Positions 35,023-44,877 of a stretch of DNA of 64,000 nucleotides are shown piece by piece. The notes below the pieces were generated by a model that ran no database searches, was not told where the DNA came from, and saw only the letters and a list, made by a program, of their open reading frames with translations. A program made the position numbers and the translations under genes. Source of the stretch: Flavobacterium sp. IB48 (GTDB lineage Bacteria; Bacteroidota; Bacteroidia; Flavobacteriales; Flavobacteriaceae); contig NZ_JAEFCA010000002.1 of assembly GCF_016405855.1 (NCBI RefSeq), positions 505,031-569,030 of the forward strand, in the 5' to 3' direction. Each line of letters starts with the position of its first letter. Within the stretch, counting starts at the first letter, position 1.

Positions 35023-38000
35023 ATGTCCAAAATAACGGCTTCTTTTTCATTTCGTTATTGTTGTTTTTTGCTATTGCTTATTACAACTAAAATGGCCTGC
35101 CAAGAAAACTACACGGCTAGATGGTACACTGCGGATAATAATGAACTGCAACAGAACAGTATAAAAGCAATTGTTCAGGGCAAACACAATTTTATATGGA
35201 TGACTACCGAAAATGGTATTGTTCGTTATGACGGCAATAATTTTCTTGTTTTTAATTCATCCAATACCTCTTTAGAACATACTCGTTTTACTGACATTTT
35301 TGGAAGCATAGAAAAAGATAGTCTTACAAGTTACAACGAAAGCAAAAAAGAACTTGTCTTTATCAGAAATGCAAAAGTCCAAATTCTAAAAAAAAATGCT
35401 CCAAAATCTAGTTTGGTGCGCAACGGAAGACATTTCTTCTTTCATGACGGTCTTCCGTCCAACTATTCTATTAATCAGCACGAGCCTTATTATATCAGAT
35501 TATCTAATGGAAATATATTCTTTATAGATAACCAAACCATTGAATTATGCGATTCTAAAATGAAAAGCATTTCTAAAACTCCTTTTAAAAATGATAATAT
35601 TTTTAATTTTTTCGCACTTAATAATTCTCTTTTTTATCTAGAGGATAATGGTAATTATCATTGTTTTTCGGAAAAAGGAGAATCTTCAGGAAAACTGAAT
35701 GCAATACCTACAAGAAATCGTAGGTTATTCTGGAACATCACAACAGGCCAGGTTTTTCTATCTGTAAAGAATAAAATTTATCAGTTAAAAAATCAAAATG
35801 ACCAATTAACTGCTCAATTAATTGTCGAATACAAAGATTTTGAAACAAGCAATATAATCGCTGCTTATTTTGATCAAAAAAATAATAAATTGTACTTAGG
35901 GAGCGGTACAAACGGATTGTGCATTATTTCTTTTCCTCTTTTTAAAACCGTCAAAAAAAGCAACGAAAGAGCCGAAGTTTACTATGCTGCACAAGCTTTT
36001 AGCGATAGTACTGTAATCACTTCTGAAGGCTTAATTATTAATAATAAAAGAGTTATTGATAGTATTCCTTTTCCTAAAAGCGTTCTTTTGGATGAACGTA
36101 TAAATATTGCTCTCGACGATGAGAAAAATATATGGATTAGTCGAGCCATGAAAGTGTTTTGTTATCTAAAAAAATCAGGATACAAAAAATATATCACCTA
36201 CCCTTTTAATCAAAATCCGAAAACAATATTTAAAGATAATAGCAATACCATTTGGGTTTCTCTGGGAATAGATGAGTTTCATAAACCTAAATTGTATGCT
36301 ATAAAAAAAGGAGTTGTAACACTTAAGGCGGTTTTTAAAAACAACATCAATTATATCGTTCAGCAAAACAGTATTTTGTATTTAGCTGGAGATAACGGAC
36401 TGTTTTTGTATGACTTAAAAACTAAAAAACTGCATTTTGCAAAAAACACTGAAAAGATAAACATTCGAAGCGTTTTTATAGACAGCAAGCAGAAAATATG
36501 GCTTACCACATACGAAAAAGGCTTTTTTCTTTACGAAAATCAGACTCTACATTCTTTTCCAACAGACGAAGAGCATTATCTTAATTCTGCTCATTGCATC
36601 ATTGAAGACAAAAACGAGTTTTTCTGGATATCAACCAATAAAGGACTTTTTCAGGTTTCTAGAAAAGCGCTGATGCAACATTATAAAAATAAAAATACGG
36701 TTATATATTACCATCAATACAATAAAGCAGATGGTTTCCTTATTAATGAATTTAACGGCGGCTGCCAACCTTGCGGGAATTTTCTAAAAAACAATGATAT
36801 TGTTTTTCCGTCAATGAATGGTATCGTTTTTTTTAATCCGTATAAAATATCTCCTTTACTTCCTGGAAAAGATCTTTTTATTGACAGAGTTGTTCTCGAT
36901 CAGAAAATGATTACTCCGAAAGATACTATTGTCTTAAAAAACAATTTTCAACGAGTAAGTTTTTTGGTTTCATATCCTTATTACGGTAATCCAAAAAATG
37001 TAGCCATCGAAGCAAAAATGGACAAAATTGGCAGTGATCGCTGGGAACGACTAAAAGCCGATAAATCAATTTCTTTTACAACATTGCCTCCAGGAACTTA
37101 TACACTTACCTTTAGAAGTTTATCTGGTTTTAATGCCAATTATGCCTACAAAAAAGTAATTCTCGTTGTGCCTGCAAAATTTCATCAAACGATCTGGTTC
37201 ACTATTCTCTGCTCTTTTCTTTTTGTTGGTTTTGTTATTTCAATCTGGTACATCAGATTATACTATCAAAAAATGAAAAGCTTACAGCTTCAAATTACAA
37301 TTGCAAAAAAGACAAAAAAATTAGCTGCTACGGTTCAGAAACTTGAAATAACAGAAAACAACTTAAAACAGGAAATTAAACAGCACGAAATGCTTGTAAA
37401 GAGCATGAGCCATGATATCAAAAGTCCATTAAAATTCTTGTCTTCTTCTGTAAAACATCTTTTCGAAAACAGTACCATACAGCAAGATCCAAAGCTTAAA
37501 CAGCAATTAGGCATGTTGCAAACATCAACATTACAATTGTATGAGTATGTCGAAAATCTTATCAAATACTCCTCTATTTTTATTGAAGGGAAAAAACTTG
37601 AAGGAGAAAGCTATTCTCTGAACAAATTAATAGAAGAAAGCATTCATATTTTTGAAAAAATTGCAGAAGCAGAAAATAATGCGATTATCAATAGTGTACC
37701 TAAGGATTTATTGGTAAAGACAAATAAAAAAGCGCTTTCTATTATTATTCATAATTTGATTGATAATGCCATAAAAAACACCAAAAACGGTAGAATTGAA
37801 TTATTATGCACCACTCAAAGCAATATTCTAACTTTAAAAATTATTGATAATGGTAAAGGAATGAGTAAAGAACTTATTGATTACTATCACAATTTTTATA
37901 AAAATCCAATTTCGAAAAATTATCATTTGGGGCTTCATATGATTATTGAGCTTCTTATTCTTATTGAAGGAAACATCAATATTAAAAGCGGCATTGACAA

Positions 38001-38037
38001 AGGGACTACAATCGAAATAATGGTCGAATATAACTAG
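35023..38037 (+). CDS. Propeller-type sensor histidine kinase
   Basis: A 1004-residue membrane kinase. After a signal peptide (1-26), a beta-propeller sensor runs from about 30 to 620 with Reg_prop-like blades (FIWMTTENGIVRYDGN, NTIWVSLGIDEF, FFWISTNKGLFQVS), followed by a Y_Y_Y-like domain (about 625-720) and one membrane helix (TIWFTILCSFLFVGFVISIW). The cytoplasmic part has His797 (SMSHDIKSPL) and ATPase boxes NLIDNAIKNT and DNGKGMS. Unlike typical hybrid two-component systems of Bacteroidota it has no receiver or AraC domain, so it needs a separate partner; the LuxR-type regulator ending head-on at 38034 is a candidate, with a 4-bp overlap of the 3' ends. Confidence 0.88.
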   Translation: MSKITASFSFRYCCFLLLLITTKMACQENYTARWYTADNNELQQNSIKAIVQGKHNFIWMTTENGIVRYDGNNFLVFNSSNTSLEHTRFTDIFGSIEKDSLTSYNESKKELVFIRNAKVQILKKNAPKSSLVRNGRHFFFHDGLPSNYSINQHEPYYIRLSNGNIFFIDNQTIELCDSKMKSISKTPFKNDNIFNFFALNNSLFYLEDNGNYHCFSEKGESSGKLNAIPTRNRRLFWNITTGQVFLSVKNKIYQLKNQNDQLTAQLIVEYKDFETSNIIAAYFDQKNNKLYLGSGTNGLCIISFPLFKTVKKSNERAEVYYAAQAFSDSTVITSEGLIINNKRVIDSIPFPKSVLLDERINIALDDEKNIWISRAMKVFCYLKKSGYKKYITYPFNQNPKTIFKDNSNTIWVSLGIDEFHKPKLYAIKKGVVTLKAVFKNNINYIVQQNSILYLAGDNGLFLYDLKTKKLHFAKNTEKINIRSVFIDSKQKIWLTTYEKGFFLYENQTLHSFPTDEEHYLNSAHCIIEDKNEFFWISTNKGLFQVSRKALMQHYKNKNTVIYYHQYNKADGFLINEFNGGCQPCGNFLKNNDIVFPSMNGIVFFNPYKISPLLPGKDLFIDRVVLDQKMITPKDTIVLKNNFQRVSFLVSYPYYGNPKNVAIEAKMDKIGSDRWERLKADKSISFTTLPPGTYTLTFRSLSGFNANYAYKKVILVVPAKFHQTIWFTILCSFLFVGFVISIWYIRLYYQKMKSLQLQITIAKKTKKLAATVQKLEITENNLKQEIKQHEMLVKSMSHDIKSPLKFLSSSVKHLFENSTIQQDPKLKQQLGMLQTSTLQLYEYVENLIKYSSIFIEGKKLEGESYSLNKLIEESIHIFEKIAEAENNAIINSVPKDLLVKTNKKALSIIIHNLIDNAIKNTKNGRIELLCTTQSNILTLKIIDNGKGMSKELIDYYHNFYKNPISKNYHLGLHMIIELLILIEGNINIKSGIDKGTTIEIMVEYN

Positions 38038-38663
38038 CCTTGAAAAGTTTTATACAAGTTAATGAGTTCTACCAGATTATTGACTTTTAGTTTTTCAAAA
38101 ACCCTTGCTTTGTAAGTGCTCACAGTCGACATGTGAATATTGAGTTTGTTAGAAATTTCTAAATTACCATTTCCTTGAATCAATAAATCGGTTATTTGAA
38201 GCTCTCGTTTAGATAAGCCTTCAAAAGGATTTAAGTTCTTTTTACTAGTCTGGATGCTTACCAATTTACTAACCAATTCAGGAGAAACATAAGTTCCTGA
38301 TTCAAAAATGGAAGTAATGGCAAACATGATTTTTTCTTCACTGCACAATTTATCGACATATCCATTGGCTCCGCTAGAAAGGTATTTCAAGGCGTATTGC
38401 TCTTCTTCGTGAGCCGAAAAAACCAGTATTTTTACTTCAGATTGAATAGCTCTAATGTCGGTTATCATGTCAGTATTCTTTCCTCCAGGAATATTAATGT
38501 CTAGAACTACTAAGTCAAAAAGAAGATTTTTTAAAAGTGTAATAGCCTCAAAGAAATTTTCAGCATGCGAGATTGCAACATCCTCAAATTGTCTTTCAAG
38601 AATCATTGCAACTCCATTTCGCACTACCAAATGATCATCGACAATTAAAATTTTCTTTGTCAT
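38034..38663 (-). CDS. NarL/LuxR-type response regulator
   Basis: A 209-residue regulator: receiver domain with phospho-Asp in LVVLDINIPGG (Asp55 by this start) and Lys in VDKLCSEEK, then a LuxR helix-turn-helix (LSKRELQITDLLIQGNGNLEISNKLNIHMSTVSTYKARVFEKL). An in-frame GTG six bases earlier overlaps the stop of the glycosyltransferase gene; the ATG is preferred. It is the last gene of the polysaccharide-type operon, 5 bp after the glycosyltransferase, so it may feed back on that operon. It may also pair with the kinase encoded on the other strand. Confidence 0.9.
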   Translation of the reverse strand: MTKKILIVDDHLVVRNGVAMILERQFEDVAISHAENFFEAITLLKNLLFDLVVLDINIPGGKNTDMITDIRAIQSEVKILVFSAHEEEQYALKYLSSGANGYVDKLCSEEKIMFAITSIFESGTYVSPELVSKLVSIQTSKKNLNPFEGLSKRELQITDLLIQGNGNLEISNKLNIHMSTVSTYKARVFEKLKVNNLVELINLYKTFQG

Positions 38664-38668
38664 ATTCA

Positions 38669-40099
38669 CTATTTCTTAGTAAATCCTTTTCTAGTCATTT
38701 CGCCCCAACCTTTCGTTCCCATAACTTTTTCTTTGTAACCAATCAAAGCGGCATAAACAGTAAGCGGGTGGAAATAAAAAGGTTCAATAAAAGCAGCCAT
38801 TAAAAGCTTTAAAAAATCGGCTTGTTTTGGATATTTATGATAGGTTTTTTCTTCGCTATATAAAGCAATAACCGAAAATAAAACAGCAAACGAATATACA
38901 AAAAGAAGTAATAAGAAGAAAAAATGCCAGTTTAATAATCCCAATACAATAAACACGACTGTTATTACAAGTCCGATAAATTCAATTGCAGGAGCTAAAA
39001 ATTCAAACAAAGTCCAATAAGGCACACTCAACATTCCCAAAAGCTTGTATTTTGGATTTAAGAACATTTTTTTGTGAAAACTCAATGTTTCTATAGTTCC
39101 GCGCATCCAACGCGAACGTTGTTTTTTGAATATATTGAAATCTTCAGGCGCTTCGGTCCAACAAAGCGGGTCTGGAATATAACTCACTGAGTACGGCAAT
39201 TTATTATCTAGCATATAACGTCGCATTCTTACAATAAGTTCCATGTCTTCTCCAACCGTTTTGGTACTGTAACCGCCAGAAAGTATGGCAATTTCTTTAT
39301 CAAAAGCTCCAAAAGCTCCGCTAATAAGCAATAAGCCGTCTAGTTTTCCCCAAGCCATTCTTCCTAAAAGAAATGCTCTTAAGTATTCTAAAACCTGAAT
39401 TCTCGGCAACATAACATCTGGAATATTCACTTCGACCAAACGTCCGTTCTTGATCACACATTGATTAGCAATTCGAACCACTCCTCCAGTTGCAATAATG
39501 CGTTTTCCGTATGCCTCTAAAAACGGTTTTGCCAGTTTTAAAAGCGAATCTTTATCCAAAATACAATCGACATCAATACAAACCACATATGGATTCTGAG
39601 CAATGTTAAGTCCAACGTTTAATGCATCGGCTTTACCTCCATTTTCTTTGTCTACGACAATTAGCTTTTTGAAAGCGGCATTTTTAGAAGTGTAAATTCC
39701 TTTTATTTTTTTTGTTTCAATTTGCGGATGAAAATCCAAATTAGTCAAAACCAAATCGTAGGTTTTAGTCAAGATTTCCATCGAATTGTCCTTGCTTCCA
39801 TCATTTACTACAATAACTTGATAATTATTATAATTAAGCGAAAGCAATGATTTTACATTTTCTTCGATCGTAAGACCTTCATTATAAGCAGGCGCAATAA
39901 GCGAAAGTTTTGGTGCAAACTCAGTACTTAACAGCACATCATAATCAACAAAGCTGTTACGTTTGAGGTAATTTCTAAGCTCTTTTGTCGAAATATAGGC
40001 CAGCATTAAATAAGACGACATGATCAGTATGGCGTAACCAAGTATTAGGAGTATATATACATCCAAAAACCATGTTATTTCAGGATTAAAAAAAGTCAT
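38669..40099 (-). CDS. Processive glycosyltransferase family 2, membrane bound
   Basis: A 476-residue synthase-like enzyme expected to polymerise a sugar and move the chain through the membrane, as PgaC or hyaluronan synthase do. An N-terminal helix (12-34) precedes the GT-A domain: VVNDGSKD (97-104), DVDC (176-179), GED (283-285) and QRSRWMRG (327-334), the D, D, D, Q(Q/R)xRW pattern of processive GT2 enzymes. Three or four helices close the protein. The sugar donor cannot be told. It sits between a HEAT-like membrane protein and a LuxR regulator in one operon with an outer-membrane TPR-barrel protein, which would export the product. Confidence 0.9.
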   Translation of the reverse strand: MTFFNPEITWFLDVYILLILGYAILIMSSYLMLAYISTKELRNYLKRNSFVDYDVLLSTEFAPKLSLIAPAYNEGLTIEENVKSLLSLNYNNYQVIVVNDGSKDNSMEILTKTYDLVLTNLDFHPQIETKKIKGIYTSKNAAFKKLIVVDKENGGKADALNVGLNIAQNPYVVCIDVDCILDKDSLLKLAKPFLEAYGKRIIATGGVVRIANQCVIKNGRLVEVNIPDVMLPRIQVLEYLRAFLLGRMAWGKLDGLLLISGAFGAFDKEIAILSGGYSTKTVGEDMELIVRMRRYMLDNKLPYSVSYIPDPLCWTEAPEDFNIFKKQRSRWMRGTIETLSFHKKMFLNPKYKLLGMLSVPYWTLFEFLAPAIEFIGLVITVVFIVLGLLNWHFFFLLLLFVYSFAVLFSVIALYSEEKTYHKYPKQADFLKLLMAAFIEPFYFHPLTVYAALIGYKEKVMGTKGWGEMTRKGFTKK

Positions 40100-40111
40100 T
40101 TTCTTATACTA

Positions 40112-40933
40112 TTATGCTGTTAGTGTCTGCAAAATACTTTGCGCTTCGTATTTTATGATAGCATTTGTTGTTTGGGCAGCCAGTTGCGCTACTTGCGGAA
40201 CTTTTTGCGATAATTTCAGTTCTTTTATAAGCTTTAAACCAAGTGTAATAACGGTTGTGTTTTGCGATTCAAGTAAATGCTCAATTCCTTCTGTATCGCC
40301 TATATCGTGTTTTTTAAAAGCGCCTATAATATTCAGTTGCATCCAATCGTCTATAGGATCAGAATGTTGCACCAAATACTGGATGCTTTGAGTTCCCTCA
40401 AGTTTTATGCAAGCATTTATGGCAACAATTTTTAATGTTTTATTTCTGGCTTTAGAACAAATAATAATTTGATCAAACGCTTCTTTAATATTAAATTCTG
40501 CCAATTCTGTAATTCCTTTACATTTTACTTCCCACCTTAAGCTTTTGAGCTTTTTAAACGAAGATTTTATCAATCCAGAATCCTCATAAAACCGTTCCAA
40601 TTTCTCGGCATAAATACCTTCATAGTTTTTATGCAGATTGATTAGAGATTCTGTCAAAACTTCTCTAAAAAAAGACGTGTCAAAAAGCACTAGAAAATTC
40701 TTGTCTTCTTTAATTTTTGAAAAAGGAATATTGCCAAAAATAATATCCGACATTACTTTATCGATTACTGTACTGTATTCTTTAGTGAGTCGTTCCTTTT
40801 TTATTTTATTGTTTCTGCTTGCTACAATAATAAGATATAAGATAAATGATGCCGTTACAAACAAGTAAATGGAAAACGTGAGAAAAGGTACTTCCCAACC
40901 TCCGCTTTTATATAAATCCCAGATCTCTTCCAT
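40112..40933 (-). CDS. Membrane-anchored HEAT-like repeat protein
   Basis: A 273-residue protein with one N-terminal membrane helix (FLTFSIYLFVTASFILYLIIV, about 18-38) and a cytoplasmic helical part. From about residue 130 on, helix pairs of HEAT type recur (SLRWEVKCKGITELAEFNIKEAF, NKTLKIVAINACIKLEGTQSIQYL, DPIDDWMQLNIIGAFKKHDI, NTTVITLGLKLIKELK). HEAT solenoids bind other proteins, so it may hold the glycosyltransferase to a partner or a phosphorelay component. Spacing is 1 bp from the YaiO-like gene and 12 bp to the glycosyltransferase. No enzyme motif is seen. Confidence 0.72.
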   Translation of the reverse strand: MEEIWDLYKSGGWEVPFLTFSIYLFVTASFILYLIIVASRNNKIKKERLTKEYSTVIDKVMSDIIFGNIPFSKIKEDKNFLVLFDTSFFREVLTESLINLHKNYEGIYAEKLERFYEDSGLIKSSFKKLKSLRWEVKCKGITELAEFNIKEAFDQIIICSKARNKTLKIVAINACIKLEGTQSIQYLVQHSDPIDDWMQLNIIGAFKKHDIGDTEGIEHLLESQNTTVITLGLKLIKELKLSQKVPQVAQLAAQTTNAIIKYEAQSILQTLTA

Positions 40934-40934
40934 C

Positions 40935-42149
40935 TTAAAAACGTTTCGTTACAATTAACTGCACATTAAACTTATTTCGATATTCTCCTGGTGTATATTC
41001 TTCATATTCGTAAAGGAAAATCGGACGCACAAAAAACGAATCGCCAAAACGGTGCTGATATTGAATTCCTACTCTATACGCTTTTAGAGGCTGTGTAAAA
41101 TTATTGTAGAGATACAAATACGGAACATTTCCGTATTGCAATTCCAGTCTTACAAGACGCTCTTTTTCTTCGTTTACACGCTGAACGCTTAAAACATGAG
41201 AAAATAATTCATTCGAAATATCGTAGTAAGGCCTGTAAGCAAAAGTATAAATCCCTGCATTATAAGCAACTTGACCAGTAAGCAATGTAATATTGTCTGT
41301 CTCAAAATGCATATATCTTCCTCCAAGCGAAAAATCGAACTTTTTCTGTGGCTTAAAATAGTATTCTAAACCTCCTTTGGCTACAGGAAATATGGTTTCT
41401 CCTGTAGAAACTCCTGCATTTGCATACAAATAACTTTTGTTTGAAAAGGTCTGATAAAAATCGGTTTCAAATAACATTTGAGTGTCGCCACTTATGTTTC
41501 CGATATTGGCTCTCCCAACAATTGCCGATTTGCTAAATTTATGCGAATACTCAACATATCCATAATGAAATGGCTGCTGTCCCGGATCTGAAGTCGAAAT
41601 ATTTAGGTAAGAAGCCGAAACTGTATTTTTTGCTTTACGTCCAATAAGTGTGCGTATTCCGCTAAAGGCTTGAGTACTATTATCTATATAAGATGCTTTA
41701 TCTATTAAATCTAATGCTTCCTGATCGCGATTTAGTTTTTCTAAACAAGTCGCTTTAATCTTCAATACCTCTACCGATTTTGGGTCAATCTCTAAATACT
41801 TATCACAATACAAAATACATTTTTCATAATTTTCTGTCCAGAAATAAACATTTACAAGTGCTTGTAAAGCTTCAGGATTCGGATTATTTCTATCTGCCAT
41901 TGGAGACAAAATCTTTATGGCAGTTTTATATTCTTTTTTCCAACTATAAATACGTCCTGTGTAGGTTTGTATATCTTCATTTTCAGGATATTTGGCACGC
42001 AAAGGTTCGATAAGCGATAATGCTTTATCAAAATTTTCTTTTTCGACTTCGCGTTTAACATTTGCCAAAGTCTCATCTATATTGATTTCTTGTGCGAATG
42101 CAACAGAAGAAATAAAAACCAGGAAAATAGAATAATATATAAACTTCAT
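40935..42149 (-). CDS. YaiO-like outer-membrane protein (TPR plus beta barrel)
   Basis: A 404-residue protein with a signal peptide (1-19, cleaved after AFA), TPR-type helices at about 20-160 (NVKREVEKENFDKALSLIEP, QALVNVYFWTENYEKCILYC, DPKSVEVLKIKATCLEKLNR) and a C-terminal half of alternating beta strands ending in the barrel motif NVQLIVTKRF. This is the YaiO family. The TPR-then-barrel order is the same as in PgaA and BcsC, which export polysaccharide made by a GT2 synthase, so the same role is proposed here. Start and stop overlap or abut both neighbours. Confidence 0.82.
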   Translation of the reverse strand: MKFIYYSIFLVFISSVAFAQEINIDETLANVKREVEKENFDKALSLIEPLRAKYPENEDIQTYTGRIYSWKKEYKTAIKILSPMADRNNPNPEALQALVNVYFWTENYEKCILYCDKYLEIDPKSVEVLKIKATCLEKLNRDQEALDLIDKASYIDNSTQAFSGIRTLIGRKAKNTVSASYLNISTSDPGQQPFHYGYVEYSHKFSKSAIVGRANIGNISGDTQMLFETDFYQTFSNKSYLYANAGVSTGETIFPVAKGGLEYYFKPQKKFDFSLGGRYMHFETDNITLLTGQVAYNAGIYTFAYRPYYDISNELFSHVLSVQRVNEEKERLVRLELQYGNVPYLYLYNNFTQPLKAYRVGIQYQHRFGDSFFVRPIFLYEYEEYTPGEYRNKFNVQLIVTKRF

Positions 42150-42514
42150 TAGATTCGGGTTTTTAGTAATTTATTAATCCTCACTAAAAGTACAGCTGGA
42201 CTTACAGGCTTTGCAATAAATTCATTTGCTCCAATGTCAAAAGAATCAAGCTCTGTCTGCTCCACACCTGAAGAGGTTAATATAATTACGGGAATATCAG
42301 ATTTAAGGTTTTCTCGCACGTGTTGCGTAATTTCCATTCCGCTAACACCCGGCATGTTTATATCAGTCAATATTAAATCATAGTTTTCTTTTTCGATCGC
42401 TTCAAGCGCTTCTTTTCCATCAGAAAACTGGTCAATGCTAAATCCTTTGGACTCTAAGAAAAAAGATAACGATTTGCGTAGGATATCATTATCTTCGGCT
42501 ACAATAATTCTCAT
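42149..42514 (-). CDS. Single-domain (CheY-like) response regulator
   Basis: A 121-residue receiver domain alone, with acidic pocket AEDND, Asp51 (LILTDINMPG), Thr/Ser in ILTSSG and Lys in FIAKPVSP. No output domain follows, so it must act by protein contact, perhaps on the HEAT-like protein or glycosyltransferase. Its last base is shared with the YaiO-like start, and it follows the hybrid kinase gene by 77 bp. Confidence 0.93.
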   Translation of the reverse strand: MRIIVAEDNDILRKSLSFFLESKGFSIDQFSDGKEALEAIEKENYDLILTDINMPGVSGMEITQHVRENLKSDIPVIILTSSGVEQTELDSFDIGANEFIAKPVSPAVLLVRINKLLKTRI

Positions 42515-42591
42515 TTTTTATTTTTTTTATCTTGGGGACAATTTAAATTATAACGTCTTATATAGTAAAGCTATTGTATATTTCCTTTATA

Positions 42592-44577
42592 TCATAGCTC
42601 TTTTAAAATTTTAACGACTTCTTCAATTCCGCAGTGAAAAATATTTACTTTATCTAATGTTTCTGCTGTAAATTCGCCAGATGACGCTTCTTCTTCGATA
42701 ATCGACAAACAATTGCTTAAATCTTGCAGCATAAAAATATCCATGCTTGATTTCATATTATGTGCCAATTTTTTTACGCTGTCGTAATCTGTATTTTTAA
42801 AGGCTTCTTCTAACTGTGCCGACTGACTTGGAATCTTTTCAATAAAAAGATTAATCATATCTTTCCTAAATTCGGCATCGCCTCCAGACATTTCATCCAA
42901 AAAAGACATATCGATAATTCTTTTATGATGTGCATCGCTATCTGGTGTCATTACCGTTTTTATGGCTTTTAAAAGTATAGACTGTTTAAATGGTTTTGGC
43001 ACATAAGCATTCATTCCCACTTTGTAGCATCGCTCCTGCTCTCCTACCAAAGAATGTGCTGTCATGGCAATAATTGGTATGCTTGAATTCATTTCATTCC
43101 TGATATATTCTGTGGTTTGGTAGCCATCTTTTACAGGCATTTGCAAATCCATTAAAACCAGATCATATTCATTTTGAGACAAAAGTTCGATGCCTTCTTC
43201 ACCGTTTTGGGCAATATCCAAATCGAAACCAAAATTATTAATTACGCTTTTTGCAAGCTTTTGGTTTAGAACATTGTCTTCGCAAAGCAATATTTTAAGA
43301 TTTCCTAAATCATTTTTAGAAACCGTTTTTACTGTTGTTTCTTCAAAGTTTGATTTTTTGTACGAAAGCGTAAAGAAAAACTCCGAACCGCGATTTAGAG
43401 TACTTTTTACGTGAACTTCTCCTTTTTGAAGTTCTACTAATTGTTTTACAATATTCAGTCCGAGTCCGGTACCGCCAAATGTTCTTGTTGTACTTTCTTC
43501 GCCTTGTGTAAAACGTTCAAAAATTGTTTCGAGTTTATCTTTTGGGATTCCGATTCCGGTATCTTTTATAGAAAACTTAAAGGAATAACTGTCTTCCGTT
43601 TCTTCTATTTTCTTTACCGAAACGGTTACTTCTCCTTCATTTGTAAACTTAAGCGCGTTGCCGATAAGGTTTACCAAGATCTGATTTAATCTGCCTTGAT
43701 CGCCAACAACCAAATCTGGCAATTCGGCATCAAGAAAAAGATTAAACTCAACGTCTTTTTGTACTTTAACTTTCAGTAAACTATAAACATGTTTAAGCGT
43801 TTTCTTCAAATTAAAAGGCTCAGATTCTATAGGTAAATTTCCAGATTCAATTTTTGAAAGATCTAGAATATCATTTACAATCAGAAGCAGATTTTCGCCT
43901 GCAATCTGTACACTTCCAATATAATCGCGCTGTGTATCATCGAGTTCGGTCTGCGCAAGCAAATCTGTAAAACCAATAATCGCGTTTAAAGGCGTTCTAA
44001 TTTCATGACTCATATTGGCCAAAAAACTATCTCTTGCCAAAACTGCACGTTCTGCAATTTTTCTCTGCGTGTATAATTGATGGTTTTTTGTACCTAATTC
44101 CAGCTGCGCCATTACGTGTTTTGCTACGATAGAAAGTGCATTGCGCTGATTTTCATTCAATTCCTTAACAACATGATCAACTGCGCACAAAGTTCCAATA
44201 TTATAGCCATCTGGCGTGGTAAGTGGCACACCAGCATAAAAACGCACATTAAATCCGCCTGTTACATTTGGGTCGTCTTTGAATGTTTCATTAACATGAG
44301 TGTCGTTAATTTCTAGAATTTTTGTGTCTAAAATAGTGTAATTGCAAAAAGTGATTTCACGAGGAACTTCTGAAACTCCTATTCCTATTTCAGATTTAAA
44401 CCATTGCCTGTTTTCATCAATAAAAGAAATATGGGCAATTGGCACACCGCAAATGTAAGCAACAAGCTTTGTAGCATCGTCAAAAGCATCATCTGGGAGC
44501 GTGTCGAGTATATTATAACGTTTTAGGGCAGCTAAACGTTGTAGTTCGTTATCTGGAATTGGATAATCTTTATTCAT
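42592..44577 (-). CDS. GAF hybrid histidine kinase with receiver and HPt domains
   Basis: A 661-residue cytoplasmic phosphorelay protein. GAF domain about 20-165; His191 in NMSHEIRTPLNAI; ATPase boxes NQILVNLIGNALKF, DTGIGIP and GGTGLGL; receiver Asp477 in LVLMDLQMP; C-terminal HPt with His606 (LAHNMKSSM). No membrane helix, so it senses an internal signal through GAF. The relay His191, Asp477, His606 is complete and likely ends on one of the two regulators of the operon (42149 or 38034). It is the first gene of that operon. Confidence 0.93.
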   Translation of the reverse strand: MNKDYPIPDNELQRLAALKRYNILDTLPDDAFDDATKLVAYICGVPIAHISFIDENRQWFKSEIGIGVSEVPREITFCNYTILDTKILEINDTHVNETFKDDPNVTGGFNVRFYAGVPLTTPDGYNIGTLCAVDHVVKELNENQRNALSIVAKHVMAQLELGTKNHQLYTQRKIAERAVLARDSFLANMSHEIRTPLNAIIGFTDLLAQTELDDTQRDYIGSVQIAGENLLLIVNDILDLSKIESGNLPIESEPFNLKKTLKHVYSLLKVKVQKDVEFNLFLDAELPDLVVGDQGRLNQILVNLIGNALKFTNEGEVTVSVKKIEETEDSYSFKFSIKDTGIGIPKDKLETIFERFTQGEESTTRTFGGTGLGLNIVKQLVELQKGEVHVKSTLNRGSEFFFTLSYKKSNFEETTVKTVSKNDLGNLKILLCEDNVLNQKLAKSVINNFGFDLDIAQNGEEGIELLSQNEYDLVLMDLQMPVKDGYQTTEYIRNEMNSSIPIIAMTAHSLVGEQERCYKVGMNAYVPKPFKQSILLKAIKTVMTPDSDAHHKRIIDMSFLDEMSGGDAEFRKDMINLFIEKIPSQSAQLEEAFKNTDYDSVKKLAHNMKSSMDIFMLQDLSNCLSIIEEEASSGEFTAETLDKVNIFHCGIEEVVKILKEL

Positions 44578-44877
44578 TTTTTCATAGAGGTAAAGGCATA
44601 AAGATAAAATAATTTAGACTAAAACCCCTGCCTTATCTCGACTTTCTTGTGAAAAATTGTTCGAGATGCCTAAATTTTTATCCGTCAAATCTTCCTTTTT
44701 TCATTTCATTACAAATTTTTTCTAGGTCATTACAAAATTGAATTGCGACTATTGGGCAGATGCTAATTTTGTTATAAAATTGCCCTGATTTTATCAACTA
44801 ATCTCTTCAAAAAAGCCATTTTTCTATCTTTTTTACAAGAAAATCAAGTCATTGCGAAGAGCAAAAAATTAAAGTAA
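44578..44877 (+). promoter_or_regulatory. Divergent control region with an antiporter promoter
   Basis: No gene. TTG (44743-44745), 18 nt, TAATTTTG (44764-44771) is a good plus-strand promoter about 107 bp before the antiporter ATG. A TATCTTTA (7 of 8) near 44600 on the minus strand may serve the hybrid kinase operon. No hairpin or dyad stands out. Confidence 0.45.
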
